From: Lysinibacillus sp. FSL K6-0232
GTDB lineage: Bacteria; Bacillota; Bacilli; Bacillales_A; Planococcaceae
Direction: 5' to 3'
Length of the DNA stretch: 64,000 nucleotides
NCBI RefSeq assembly: GCF_038008325.1
Contig: NZ_JBBOYW010000001.1
Location: forward strand, 2,098,001 to 2,162,000
This document shows positions 48,759 to 58,487 of this stretch, piece after piece. The position numbers and the translations under genes are program-made. The notes under the pieces are model-generated. The model searched no databases, was not told the DNA's origin, and worked only from the letters and a program-made list of their open reading frames with translations. How positions within the stretch are numbered: position 1 is the first letter of the stretch; each line of letters starts with the position of its first letter.

Positions 48759-49184
48759 CTATTTCGCCTCAATGGCGATTTCTTTATATTTAGCATCCCA
48801 AGCAGGATCGATTTTACTTAAAGATACAGGACGCAACGTATCCTTATGCGCCAAAATATGTACAGACTGAGCAGTAGCCGCCACTGTACCATCTTCATGT
48901 AAAATTTCATAGCCATACGTTGTACGTAAACGGTCATGCTTTTGTACCCATGTACATACTGTTGCCACCTGTCCATAATGCATGGCAGCCTTATAAGAAA
49001 TTGTTAAATCCATCACTGGCGATACATAGCCATCTCTTTCTAATGCCGCATACTCAAAGCCTGCATCACTAACAAGCTGTGTACGACCAATTTCCATCCA
49101 GACGATATAATTTGCATGATACACGACACCCATCTGGTCTGTCTCAGCATAACGAATTTCAATTTGTTTTTCACTTACAAACAT
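48759..49184 (-). CDS. acyl-CoA thioesterase, hotdog fold (YbgC/4HBT type)
   Basis: A 141-residue hotdog-fold thioesterase. The catalytic signature RYAETDQMGVVYHANYIVWME is near the N terminus, with the active-site Asp in AETDQMG, and PVMDLTISYKAAMHYGQ follows. ATG 49184 follows GAGGTGAAGA; an in-frame GTG three codons earlier overlaps the Shine-Dalgarno. It probably hydrolyses short acyl-CoAs. It is the first gene of a two-gene unit with DUF423. The upstream gap (49185-49541) shows nothing identifiable. Confidence 0.87.
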   Translation of the reverse strand: MFVSEKQIEIRYAETDQMGVVYHANYIVWMEIGRTQLVSDAGFEYAALERDGYVSPVMDLTISYKAAMHYGQVATVCTWVQKHDRLRTTYGYEILHEDGTVAATAQSVHILAHKDTLRPVSLSKIDPAWDAKYKEIAIEAK

Positions 49185-49541
49185 ATTCTTCACCTCGTCC
49201 TACATTATAGCGCAAAACTGTTGATTGGGTGGGGTTTTTGTTTGAGAGGAAAGCATTTGGAAAATATCGGTTTATGTTCTGCTATTCTAGTTAGATCCTT
49301 CAAAAACTATTTCATCAAAGTAAGAGCTAAAACGTGATTATATTTATAAGGCATATATACAGCATGTCCTCTGGATTAATAATAATATTAGCGGAAAAAG
49401 TAAATAGATATAATGATCAACAGTAAATCAACTAGAACTAGCACACTTTTTGTTTTAAGTAGCACCTTAGGAAAATGAATGGCTTACTTATATTTTGTCT
49501 ACACTATTAAATAATGAATGACTTATAAAAGTAGGGACAGC

Positions 49542-50708
49542 ATGACTAGAAAAAACGTATTACTATATGTATGTATGTTAATAACAGCACCGTTGATTGC
49601 AGGATGTTGGGATATTATGGAACCACAAAGAATGTACTATATTAATGCTATTGGGGTCGATTATGAGGATAATCAATACAAGGTCTATCTACAAATTATT
49701 AATTTTGCTGATGTAGCGAAATCCGAACAGCCAAGCACAGGCGCGATGCCCTCTGAAATTGGCTCTGCTGAAGGAAGAACCATTGAGGAAGCGATTTATA
49801 AATTATACCGTTCCGTGGATCAAGAAATTTTTTGGGGGCATCTGCGATTTCTTCTATTGTCTGAACGAGTTATGGAGCATGAACATAGCCTTTCTGTTAT
49901 TGATACATTTATTCGTGTTCGTGAAACAAGGTATCAAATTTGGGTCTATTGTACAAAAGACCCAATTAAAGATGTTCTGCTTGTTACACCAATTTTACAA
50001 AGCTCTCTAACCTCTTCAAAATTAAGTAACCCTATTGGTACAACCGAACAAGAATCCTTTATAGAGCCTAAAAGCTTGCGAAATTTAGTGATTGGTTTAA
50101 ATGAACCAAGCCATGAGGTTAGTATTCCTTATGTATCTTTGACGAGCAGCTGGGAAAATGTAGATGAACCAGTACAGGAAACAACATTTGCAGGTGTTGG
50201 AATTTTGTCAAAAGATGGCTTTAAAGGTTTTATTCAAAATACAGCAGCTAGAGGAAATCAATGGATGTTTGATAAAACAAGCCGTGGTGAAATTACCTTT
50301 AAGCTCCATGAACAGCAGCATGATTATCTGACTGTTGACTTAGATAAATTAAAGGTAAAGGTCAAACCCATTGTTCGAAGTAATGAATCTGTAACATTTA
50401 ATATTGATCTCCATGTACAAGCTACGTTGAATGGCTTTAAAGAAAGCGTCAATTCCGATGAAATCAGAGCCCATATTCAAGAAACTGTAAAAAAGGAAAT
50501 CATCGAAACCTATGAAGAAGGCTTAAAATTAGATGTGGATATTTATCGTTTCTCTGAGTACCTTTATCGTGCGAACCTTAAAACTTGGAAGACACTAGAA
50601 AAGGATGGGAAAATTCCATTAACCAAGGATTCCATCGGAAAAATAACGATCCATGTTACGAAAATAAATCCTGGCAGAAAAACCTATGAAGAAACAATTG
50701 AAAAATAA
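49542..50708 (+). CDS. orphan Ger(x)C-family lipoprotein
   Basis: 388 residues with a signal peptide and lipobox (LIAGC, Cys near residue 22). The GerAC pattern is clear (IEAIYKLYRSVDQEIFWGHLRF; AIGVDYEDNQYKV at the N terminus). The frame opens at 49518, but AGTAGGGA lies inside that extension, so ATG 49542 is used. No GerA- or GerB-type gene is adjacent, unlike the operon at 3.7-7.8 kb. It may serve another receptor or be a remnant of a lost operon. Confidence 0.85.
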   Translation: MTRKNVLLYVCMLITAPLIAGCWDIMEPQRMYYINAIGVDYEDNQYKVYLQIINFADVAKSEQPSTGAMPSEIGSAEGRTIEEAIYKLYRSVDQEIFWGHLRFLLLSERVMEHEHSLSVIDTFIRVRETRYQIWVYCTKDPIKDVLLVTPILQSSLTSSKLSNPIGTTEQESFIEPKSLRNLVIGLNEPSHEVSIPYVSLTSSWENVDEPVQETTFAGVGILSKDGFKGFIQNTAARGNQWMFDKTSRGEITFKLHEQQHDYLTVDLDKLKVKVKPIVRSNESVTFNIDLHVQATLNGFKESVNSDEIRAHIQETVKKEIIETYEEGLKLDVDIYRFSEYLYRANLKTWKTLEKDGKIPLTKDSIGKITIHVTKINPGRKTYEETIEK

Positions 50709-50725
50709 GCAGACAAAACAAAAAA

Positions 50726-50758
50726 CCAGATGCTCCTCGTTCATAAGCATCTGGCTTT
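50726..50758 (+). terminator. terminator after the orphan GerC-like gene
   Basis: CCAGATGCT / AGCATCTGG with an 11-nt loop, then CTTTATT. Confidence 0.8.
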
Positions 50759-50975
50759 ATTGTGAAAGTGAATCTTACTAACTAACTTAGTTTTGATTCG
50801 CTTTAATACTACGATAAGTTGAGTGGCTTAACAAGTTAAAATATTTTCCAAAGCTACCTATCAGCCTTTAAAGTAGGCTTTAGTTGTTTGACAATAAATA
50901 ATAATTTGAAAGAATCTTTTACCTATAATAAGCCCGCAAAAAGATAGTAAAGCATAATTGAACAATTTCTGCCCC

Positions 50976-51098
50976 ACCGCTCTTGATCAGCTAAAGGCTA
51001 GCATGCTACAAGACCTTGCAAAGAAACGTAAAACAGAAATTGATTATATTAATAGTACCATTTCGCAGCTTAGCGCAAAAATAACCGCTATCAAATAA
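50976..51098 (+). pseudogene. C-terminal fragment of a PanE/ApbA-type ketopantoate reductase
   Basis: The frame reads TALDQLKASMLQDLAKKRKT followed by EIDYIN and ends KITAIK. The SMLQD-x(5)-KTEID-x-IN pattern is the conserved C-terminal motif of 2-dehydropantoate 2-reductases. Only about 40 residues remain, without start or NADP domain. The remnant lies between two similar hairpins and has no ribosome site. Confidence 0.6.
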
Positions 51099-51115
51099 AT
51101 AGCCTCAACCACAAA

Positions 51116-51152
51116 AAGACCAGTAGCTCCAAAAATGAGCTCTGGCCTTTTT
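51116..51152 (+). terminator. terminator-like hairpin after the PanE fragment
   Basis: CCAGTAGCTC / GAGCTCTGG (one bulge), A run before and TTTTT after. It resembles the hairpin at 50726-50758 and shares the sequence that follows it. Confidence 0.65.
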
Positions 51153-51354
51153 GCGAAAAGTGAATCTTACTAAGCTTTGCTTTAGCTTTTGTATTCTACT
51201 ACTGAGTTAGACGGCTGATGTTTCAATAAGTTACACCTTTTTTTAAAAATTTTTTATTCTTTTTTCCTGCCCCTTTTCCCCTATCCTCCCAATAGGATAT
51301 ATTCCCATTTACTAGTTAAATAGCTATAGCCTAACATATAGGAGCAATGCATGA

Positions 51355-51383
51355 TTGCGAACTAATGTTCCTTTTCTTACAAT
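51355..51383 (+). promoter_or_regulatory. candidate promoter of the DUF4132 unit
   Basis: TTGCGA (51355-51360), exactly 17 bp, TACAAT (51378-51383). This leaves a leader of about 90 nt before the first gene. Confidence 0.5.
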
Positions 51384-51480
51384 AAATAGATAGAAAGAAT
51401 AATGTTAATGGTGTGACTTTTTCGATTTACGGGAAATGTTTTATAGCATAACGATTTATTGTTCAAAGGAAGTGGTTATA

Positions 51481-51888
51481 TTGCGAATTTATGCGAAGGT
51501 GAAATCAATTGGCAAGCGCAAGCCTGTATTAGCATTACAGCCCTTTGATATAGATCCTGTGAAAACATTGCGTGAACTGATTACGCAAATTGTCCAACAA
51601 AATGTTCAAGCATTTAATGAAGAACAGCCATTTACACGCTATTTATTGGAGGAAGATATTGAAACCGCTTATCAGCAGGGCAAGGTTGGCTTTCAGCATC
51701 GCTATAATGATGCTGAGCAATCCGAGTCAGCAGCGATTGCTGAAGCGTTATTAGCATTTGAGGATGGCATTTATAAAGTGCTGCATGGCGAGCTAGAGCT
51801 GACATCATTGGATGAGCCCCTCCCTATCAATGAAGAAGATATTTTTACATTTATTAAATTAACGATGCTGTCAGGACGTTTATGGTAA
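51481..51888 (+). CDS. conserved-looking small protein upstream of the DUF4132 gene
   Basis: 135 residues, not recognised. TTG 51481 follows AAAGGAAGTGG; upstream in-frame starts have no ribosome site. The product is acidic and mixed alpha/beta, beginning RIYAKVKSIGKRKP and including EQPFTRYLLEEDIETAYQQG. It has no signal peptide or membrane segment. It is 85 nt from the giant gene start and on the same strand after one promoter, so the two probably act together (inference). Confidence 0.7.
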   Translation: MRIYAKVKSIGKRKPVLALQPFDIDPVKTLRELITQIVQQNVQAFNEEQPFTRYLLEEDIETAYQQGKVGFQHRYNDAEQSESAAIAEALLAFEDGIYKVLHGELELTSLDEPLPINEEDIFTFIKLTMLSGRLW

Positions 51889-51973
51889 GTTTATGAAAGG
51901 ACAGCTATGACAGACACTAGAGCAAAAAATGAGCAATACTATCAAAATGTTTACGACAAAGGAGGAGCGCCCA

Positions 51974-54900
51974 ATGAAAGAGCAATTGCTGCAACTTTTA
52001 CAGACAATGGAGCAAAAGGCACAAAAAGAGGGCTATAAGTACAAAGATTTAGAAGCATTTGAAGCGATGCTAAAAGAGCATAAACTTACTACAGTGGAGC
52101 AATTATTTGATGCAGGGCTTTTCGAAGCTTTAACAGTGCTTTATGATAAAAATTTTGCTGAGGAGCTAAAAATTTATTGTACGAAGCAGACAACACATTC
52201 CTTCCAAAGAGGCATATACCGCCGCTCCGCGCATGGTCAAGCGCTTGACCAGCATGCAGCTGCTATATTAGCCATTATCGCAGCTGGTGCATTCAATAAA
52301 AATATAAATGTCATAGATGTCATACGTCATTATCCTGCAAACAATTCAAGAGGATTTATCAATTTTTATGTGGATGAAAAAGATAACCCTATTGCCTCCT
52401 ATAGCTTTGTGGAGGCAAAATTTGCCCATTTATTAGCAGTGAATGATGCAGAAGCGGTGCAATATGTACACGAAGCAATTTTTGGTGAAAATAATGTAGC
52501 CACTTTAACCCATCAGCTTATTCGCAGCATCATTCGTAGCGATAATATAAAAATAGTGGAATGGCTTGGACAGCTATTAATTGCTGCACAACGTCAGGAA
52601 GGCACACGTCAAGCGATTTTAGAAAATGCAGATAGAGGTACGCCTCAGGTGCTAATTTATTTTATAAAAATCATTAAAGAACATGATTTATTGCGCTTCT
52701 CCTCTGTACAGCGTGCCGTGGAAACATGGATTGGGCTGCAATATACAGTAGACGATAAAAAAATTGTCCAAAAGCTGCTTGATAGTGCTTATGATGTCCT
52801 CGCAAACGGTGCTGCTATTAAGCCGCTCATAGAATCAGAGGATGCTATTCATAACTATGCGGCTCTTTGGGCAATTGCTACGCTCAATGTGGAAAATATT
52901 ATACCTGCATTAAACCAGCTATTACAAGGTAAAAAGCATCAAATATTATCAGCACTCTACTTTGCCCATGCAACGAATTTAGAGTTATATTTACGCTTTC
53001 AAATTTTAGATGTAATTATGGAGCACGATGATTTCGATATTTTAACGATTGCAATGCAAGATGTTTTCCCTATTTATATGCATTCAAAATATCCGTTTTA
53101 TAGAAGACAGATACATGCTGATTATTTTAAGCATTACCCAAAAGCGATGATGCCACGCCTTGAGCAAATCGCTGAGCTGATGAACAAGCAAGACTATACA
53201 TTGCAAGGCAAGCCATTTCCATGGGTGCATTACACGCTAACAAAAGAATATATAATCAATGGTACAATGCTGCTAGCTGTTGCATGGCACGACCATGACT
53301 ATATCATGAAATTATATAACAATCGTCAAGCATTAACACCAGCCCAGCGTGAAAACTTGCTTGGCTTTGTCGTAGAAAAATTAAAAATGCCTATTGCTGA
53401 TGCATTTTTAATTGAGTGCTTACAAGAACGTGGCACTCGTGATTTAGCTTTAGAGCTGTTGAAAAAGAGAGCAGAGCCGTTGGATGATGCGCAACTGGAA
53501 GCCGTTGAGCAGCTCTTTTATTTAAAATCAGGCGCAACAAAGCAGGCTCTTGTCACAATACTTGTTGCACAGCCACCAACAAAAATCATTGAAAGTGCTC
53601 AACGTTTAGTGCAAACTACCAAACAGGATTTACGCTTAGGCGGCTTAGAGTTATTAGTAGAGCTCAAAAAAGCCAAGCATTTAAGCATGCAAGAAATTTC
53701 TACAATTGCCAGCAGCATTGCGAAGCCTACTGTCAAAGAACAGGAATTAATTCAGGCTTTAGTGGAAGATACAAGCAAAAAAACACTTGCTGGTGGCTAT
53801 GGTATTTTTAATCCTGATTACACAAAGGATACCATTCCCCCGTTGAAGGTCATTGTTGCACAGGCTGCACAAACACTGACATCCTTTGATAGCAATAAGC
53901 TAAAGGCAAAATTACAACGTTTATCAGACCTATTGGAAGAACATGCAGCCTATGAATATCAGGCTCGTGCATGGGATGACCGTCCTTATGATGCCATTCT
54001 TGGCAGTCATTTTAGACCACTATATGGTACGAAGGGTGAGCATATCAAAGATTATCCTTTAGCAGAGGTTTGGCTACAGTGGAAGGAAGATGTGCAATTG
54101 ACTGACCTTGACTGCCTAACCATTATCCTGTTTACAAAGCGCGGTTACTCTGGCAAGGAGCCTTGGGATAAAGGGTTAACGGACGAGGCGAAGGAAACAC
54201 TTTCAAAATGGATAAATTTTGAAAATATTAATGATTTGAATTATTGGATTAATGCATTGGCACATGGTAGCAAGGTTTGCGATATTATTGATGCACTTTA
54301 CACTACCGAATACGACCATACAGCGTCTTTCAACTATGTCTATAGTGCGCTTGTTGAGCTATTTCAAGAGCTAGCAGCTACAAAATGGTTTGAGCGCATT
54401 AATATTGCATCTGACTGGACAGCCTATCATTATGAATCCTACACACTATATCAAAAATGGATGCGAATTTGTGAGCGCTACCTTGACACAGATCAGCAAT
54501 TTACACAGCTATTTTCACTTTATGCAGCTATTACGACATTGCATGAGCAACAAAATCGAGCACGTGGCGAGGGCCCTACTTTCTTACCTATTGTATATGC
54601 AACAGATCACATGATTGCATGTGCACATCATTTAGGGCTTGTTCCCATTGATGCTTGTTATTTAAAAGTGTTTAATCCACATACAGAACGTTATCATTTT
54701 GCAGATTTATTTCATACCAAGCAGCGCGACCAGCTCATTGCTAGCTATCCATTTTTAGCAGAAGTATATGAAAAATCCATAAATCGCATAATTGATATTG
54801 AATTAAGCCGTGGTGATATGCGGACAGAAGTTAGTCATTTTGCCAATCATGCTGTGAATCCGATTAGTGGTGTCAATTATTTTGCACGTATTTTGCATAC

Positions 54901-56836
54901 ATTAAAGGGCTTAACATTGGTACGCGGTTATTCATGGGCTGGCGATTATACAAAGCGTGAAGTATTTTCAAGTATGCTAGAGCATTGTCAGCCAGCCCCT
55001 GAGGATACGGTAGATGATTTAGCAGCAGCCTTAAAGCCATATGCACTAACAGAGGAAGAGCTATTAAATGCTATCATGTATACACCTGCTTATATTACGC
55101 TTGTTAGTGAATATTTAGGCTGGCAAGGGCTTGAAAGTGCGGCATGGTATTTCCGTGCACATACAACAAATACATTAAGCGATGAAAGCATGAGTCAGAT
55201 TCAGCTCTATACAAATATTACTGCAAATGAATTCCGCGATGGCGCTTTTGCGAAGGAGTGGCTACTGGAATGCTATCATGCACTTGGTAAAAAGCGCTTT
55301 GACAAGCTGTATCAAAGTGCCAAATATGCTTCTGAGGGTGCAACACATCGCCGTGCCCAAATGTTTGCAGATGCTGCGCTTGGTCATTTAAAGCTTAAAC
55401 CTTTAATGGAGGAGGTTGCTGATAAGCGCAATAAAGATAAGCTACGCTGTATTGGGCTTATCCCGCTGAACAAACGCAACCCATTAAAGGATGCATACGA
55501 ACGCTATCAATTTATTCAAGCATTTTTACAGGAAAGTAAGCAATTTGGCGCACAGCGTCGAGAAAGTGAAGGTCTAGCCTGCCGTATTGCGATTGATAAT
55601 TTAGCACGCAATCTTGGTGATGATGTGACACGCTTTGTTTGGCGCATGGAAATTTTTGAGCTTGATGCAATTCAGCAATATTTTAAGCCAATTGAAGTGG
55701 ATGATATTACTGTGCATTTACAGGCGGATGAGAAAGGCATTGTAGACTTTGTTGTAGCAAAGGCAGAGAAACGCTTAAAATCCATTCCAGCTCGTTTAAA
55801 AAAGAATGCCATTGTACAGGAAATCACAGCTATACGTAAGCAATTGCGTGACCAGCAAAGCAGATCGCGTAAAGCATTTGAGGAGGCAATGGAAAAAGGA
55901 ACAATCTTTACCTTTGGAGAAGTGAAAAGCTTGCTTGCCCACCCTGTTTTAGCACCAATGCTGGAGAAGCTATACGTAATTAGCGATACAACAATTGGCT
56001 TAATGAAAAATATAGAGCTTGCAGATGATGCAGAGATACGCATTGCCCACCCGTATGATTTATATGCATCCAAGAGATGGGCGGACATTCAGCATGAAAT
56101 ATTTACTGAACAAATCGTGCAGCCCTTTAAGCAAGTATTCCGTGAATTATATGTTGTCAATCCTGATGAGCAAGATAAAAATGTTTCATCACGTTATGCA
56201 GGGCATCAAATTCAACCGCAAAAAACGCTGGCTTTATTAAAGACACGCGGCTGGTTAGCAAGCTATGATGAGGGCTTACGAAAAATTTATTATGACCAAG
56301 ATATTGTTGTGACAATGTATGCGATGGCAGATTGGTTTTCACCCGCTGATATTGAAGCACCAACGATTGAATATGTTGCCTTTTATCATCGCCGTACAGG
56401 TAAGCCGATCCCTCTACAGGATGTACCGCCACTTATTTTCTCTGAAGCTATGCGGGATGTAGATTTAGTTGTAAGTGTGGCACATGTTGGTGGTGTAGAC
56501 CCAGAGGCAAGCTTCTCTACCATTGAAACACGTGCAGCCATTGTGCGTGAGCTGACACAAATGTTAAAGCTATCACAGGTAACAGTGGAAAAGCAGTATG
56601 TTTTAATCGAAGGTTCCCTTGCTCGTTACAATATTCATTTAGGAAGTGGCACTGTGCATAAAGTGGGTGGTGCTACGATGCCAATTTTAGCGATTCAATC
56701 ACAGCATCGCGGACGTATTTTCTTACCATTTGCTGATGAGGACCCACGCACAGCAGAAATTATGTCCAAAATTGTGATGCTTAGTGAGGACAGCAAAATT
56801 AAAGACCCTTCTATTTTGCAGCTGATTGCACAATAA
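51974..56836 (+). CDS. giant DUF5724/DUF4132-type protein (about 1,620 residues)
   Basis: A soluble, largely helical protein. The N-terminal ~1000 residues resemble DUF5724 with HEAT-like helices (AALWAIATLNVENIIPAL). A DUF4132-like region follows (YVVNPDEQDKNVSSRYAGHQ, TRGWLASYDEGLRKIYY). The C-terminal end is conserved in the family (EGSLARYNIHLGSGTVHKVG, QSQHRGRIFLPFADEDPRTA). ATG 51974 has AAAGGAGG 9 nt upstream; the frame opens 15 codons earlier. Related genes (E. coli yehI type) often accompany MoxR ATPase and VWA genes, which are absent here. Function unknown. Confidence 0.8.
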   Translation: MKEQLLQLLQTMEQKAQKEGYKYKDLEAFEAMLKEHKLTTVEQLFDAGLFEALTVLYDKNFAEELKIYCTKQTTHSFQRGIYRRSAHGQALDQHAAAILAIIAAGAFNKNINVIDVIRHYPANNSRGFINFYVDEKDNPIASYSFVEAKFAHLLAVNDAEAVQYVHEAIFGENNVATLTHQLIRSIIRSDNIKIVEWLGQLLIAAQRQEGTRQAILENADRGTPQVLIYFIKIIKEHDLLRFSSVQRAVETWIGLQYTVDDKKIVQKLLDSAYDVLANGAAIKPLIESEDAIHNYAALWAIATLNVENIIPALNQLLQGKKHQILSALYFAHATNLELYLRFQILDVIMEHDDFDILTIAMQDVFPIYMHSKYPFYRRQIHADYFKHYPKAMMPRLEQIAELMNKQDYTLQGKPFPWVHYTLTKEYIINGTMLLAVAWHDHDYIMKLYNNRQALTPAQRENLLGFVVEKLKMPIADAFLIECLQERGTRDLALELLKKRAEPLDDAQLEAVEQLFYLKSGATKQALVTILVAQPPTKIIESAQRLVQTTKQDLRLGGLELLVELKKAKHLSMQEISTIASSIAKPTVKEQELIQALVEDTSKKTLAGGYGIFNPDYTKDTIPPLKVIVAQAAQTLTSFDSNKLKAKLQRLSDLLEEHAAYEYQARAWDDRPYDAILGSHFRPLYGTKGEHIKDYPLAEVWLQWKEDVQLTDLDCLTIILFTKRGYSGKEPWDKGLTDEAKETLSKWINFENINDLNYWINALAHGSKVCDIIDALYTTEYDHTASFNYVYSALVELFQELAATKWFERINIASDWTAYHYESYTLYQKWMRICERYLDTDQQFTQLFSLYAAITTLHEQQNRARGEGPTFLPIVYATDHMIACAHHLGLVPIDACYLKVFNPHTERYHFADLFHTKQRDQLIASYPFLAEVYEKSINRIIDIELSRGDMRTEVSHFANHAVNPISGVNYFARILHTLKGLTLVRGYSWAGDYTKREVFSSMLEHCQPAPEDTVDDLAAALKPYALTEEELLNAIMYTPAYITLVSEYLGWQGLESAAWYFRAHTTNTLSDESMSQIQLYTNITANEFRDGAFAKEWLLECYHALGKKRFDKLYQSAKYASEGATHRRAQMFADAALGHLKLKPLMEEVADKRNKDKLRCIGLIPLNKRNPLKDAYERYQFIQAFLQESKQFGAQRRESEGLACRIAIDNLARNLGDDVTRFVWRMEIFELDAIQQYFKPIEVDDITVHLQADEKGIVDFVVAKAEKRLKSIPARLKKNAIVQEITAIRKQLRDQQSRSRKAFEEAMEKGTIFTFGEVKSLLAHPVLAPMLEKLYVISDTTIGLMKNIELADDAEIRIAHPYDLYASKRWADIQHEIFTEQIVQPFKQVFRELYVVNPDEQDKNVSSRYAGHQIQPQKTLALLKTRGWLASYDEGLRKIYYDQDIVVTMYAMADWFSPADIEAPTIEYVAFYHRRTGKPIPLQDVPPLIFSEAMRDVDLVVSVAHVGGVDPEASFSTIETRAAIVRELTQMLKLSQVTVEKQYVLIEGSLARYNIHLGSGTVHKVGGATMPILAIQSQHRGRIFLPFADEDPRTAEIMSKIVMLSEDSKIKDPSILQLIAQ

Positions 56837-56894
56837 CAGAAATAATTTAATTTTCTTACTATTCCCCAGGCAATTAACTATTGCAGCATATCAA

Positions 56895-56908
56895 TATTGT
56901 ATACAATA
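56895..56908. promoter_or_regulatory. perfect 14-bp palindrome
   Basis: TATTGTATACAATA, in the gap after the giant gene; GntR-like in appearance. No adjacent intact gene obviously uses it. Confidence 0.4.
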
Positions 56909-56953
56909 ATAGTGTAAAGCTAATTAGCCTTACACCTCCTAGATTTGTTACTA

Positions 56954-56984
56954 GGGTCGCTGTTTCTAACGGCGACCTCTTTAT
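56954..56984 (+). terminator. terminator after the DUF4132 gene
   Basis: GGTCGC / GCGACC stem extended by inner TGT/ACG pairs, followed by TCTTTA. Lies ~120 nt after the stop. Confidence 0.6.
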
Positions 56985-57017
56985 GTCGGCGCTACCTGCT
57001 TAAGCTTAAAAGTGGTG

Positions 57018-57489
57018 TCAATAATGAATTTTTAAAACGGCTAAAGTATATTGTTCAATCCAGTCAATCTTAATTGATTTTCGTTCAAGCATAATCCCTT
57101 CCTCCTCAGAAATTGGATAATAGCTTGTTGTTTGCCAGTCTTTTGGAAATCGTATATCCATGATAATTCACCCACTAGGAGCAAGATGACGATACATACA
57201 AGTTAAAGCAACAGAATCGGTACTAGCTCTCTTTCCTCACACTGTTTGCGACAAGACATCAGCATATCTGGAACATGGTAGATTCCCTCTATATCAAAGC
57301 CTTTTTCCAGCAAAGGAATATTGAACCGACCCCTGCCTCTAAAATCTTCCCTTTAACCCCCCGTAATCGCTCTAAATAATATTCGATATCCCCAACAATC
57401 AAGTATCCTGGTGGCTTTGTTATATTAAAGCCCCGTGCATATTGGTCCATAATTACTATATATAGCGTTCCTCCTTTTGTGAATTTCAT
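57018..57489 (-). pseudogene. degraded class-I SAM-dependent methyltransferase
   Basis: The first frame (57489-57289) reads IMDQYARGF through YYLERLRGVKGKILEAGVGS, the SAM-binding motif I. It then loses frame where GSG-R-F is expected. The second frame continues IPLLEKGFDIEGIYHVPDML and CRKQCEERELVP. After an apparent deletion a third piece near 57170-57018 reads WQTTSYYPISEEEGIMLERK and ends at TGA. At least one frameshift and one deletion are present. Confidence 0.65.
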
Positions 57490-57611
57490 TAAATTATATA
57501 CAATATTCCAATTGATTTCATATACATTCCAATATAATGTTCAAGTTAGCACAAATTATCAAAAAAGCCTGCCATTGAAACGGTACTATGTAGTTAAGAA
57601 AGGATGATGGT

Positions 57612-58487
57612 ATGGATTATTTTGCAAGAATTCAAAATGCCATAGAATATATTGAAGCACATTTGGAGGAGCGATTACTGATAACGGATATTGCTGCACA
57701 AACTTATTTTTCCGCCTTTCATTTTCAGCGGCTTTTTCAGGCAATTACCGGCTTTTCTGTGCAGCAGTATATTCGCAACCGAAGGCTATCAGAAGCGGCA
57801 ACCCTACTAGTCACAACCTCCAACAATATTTTGGATATTTCCTTGAACTTCCAATATAGCTCTCAAGAGGCATTTACGCGGGCATTTGTTCAATATTTCA
57901 AGCTAACACCTGCAAAATACCGAAAACAAGCAAACTCCATACCGCTTCAAGCCAAAATAAACTTTTTGGACTATAAAATGGAGGGAGAGCTTCCAATGCA
58001 GAAGCCAACAATTGTACAGTTACCGAAAAAACGAATTACAGGCTATGAATACAAAACAACCTTGCAAGATGAGCAGTATTATCAAGAAATTCCAGGCTTT
58101 TATTTAGATTTTGGACAAAGGCAATATTATGCACAGCTTTCGCATAAAGCTGCGCCTAATATGGCGTATGGCATTTCTACAAATTTTCAGGACAACGGGC
58201 AATTTTCTTTTGTTGTAGGCGAGGAGGTTCATACATTTGAGGAATATTTAGCATCAGGCTTTATCAATCTTGAAATTCCCGCTGGTCAATATGCTGTATT
58301 TACATTGAACGGCACTGCAGAGGGCATTCAAAATACAAGACGCTATATTTACGGCGTGTGGCTACCTAATTCTAATTATGAGCGTGATACAGGCCCTGAT
58401 TTTGAAATAACCGATGTCATGCAGTCCATTTATCCACATGCCATGAAAATGAACATTTATATCCCTATTAAGGAGGAGCATTTATGA
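57612..58487 (+). CDS. AraC-family regulator with GyrI-like effector domain
   Basis: 291 residues. Two HTH motifs in the first ~105 (LLITDIAAQTYFSAFHFQRLF; ILDISLNFQYSSQEAFTRAF, ending in the FKLTPAKYR signature). Residues ~125-288 are a GyrI/Rob-like small-molecule-binding domain (GYEYKTTLQDEQYYQEIPGF, PAGQYAVFTLNG). AAAGGATGATGGT precedes the ATG. Such proteins sense drugs or lipophilic compounds (family knowledge). It overlaps the following GNAT gene by 4 nt. Confidence 0.9.
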   Translation: MDYFARIQNAIEYIEAHLEERLLITDIAAQTYFSAFHFQRLFQAITGFSVQQYIRNRRLSEAATLLVTTSNNILDISLNFQYSSQEAFTRAFVQYFKLTPAKYRKQANSIPLQAKINFLDYKMEGELPMQKPTIVQLPKKRITGYEYKTTLQDEQYYQEIPGFYLDFGQRQYYAQLSHKAAPNMAYGISTNFQDNGQFSFVVGEEVHTFEEYLASGFINLEIPAGQYAVFTLNGTAEGIQNTRRYIYGVWLPNSNYERDTGPDFEITDVMQSIYPHAMKMNIYIPIKEEHL

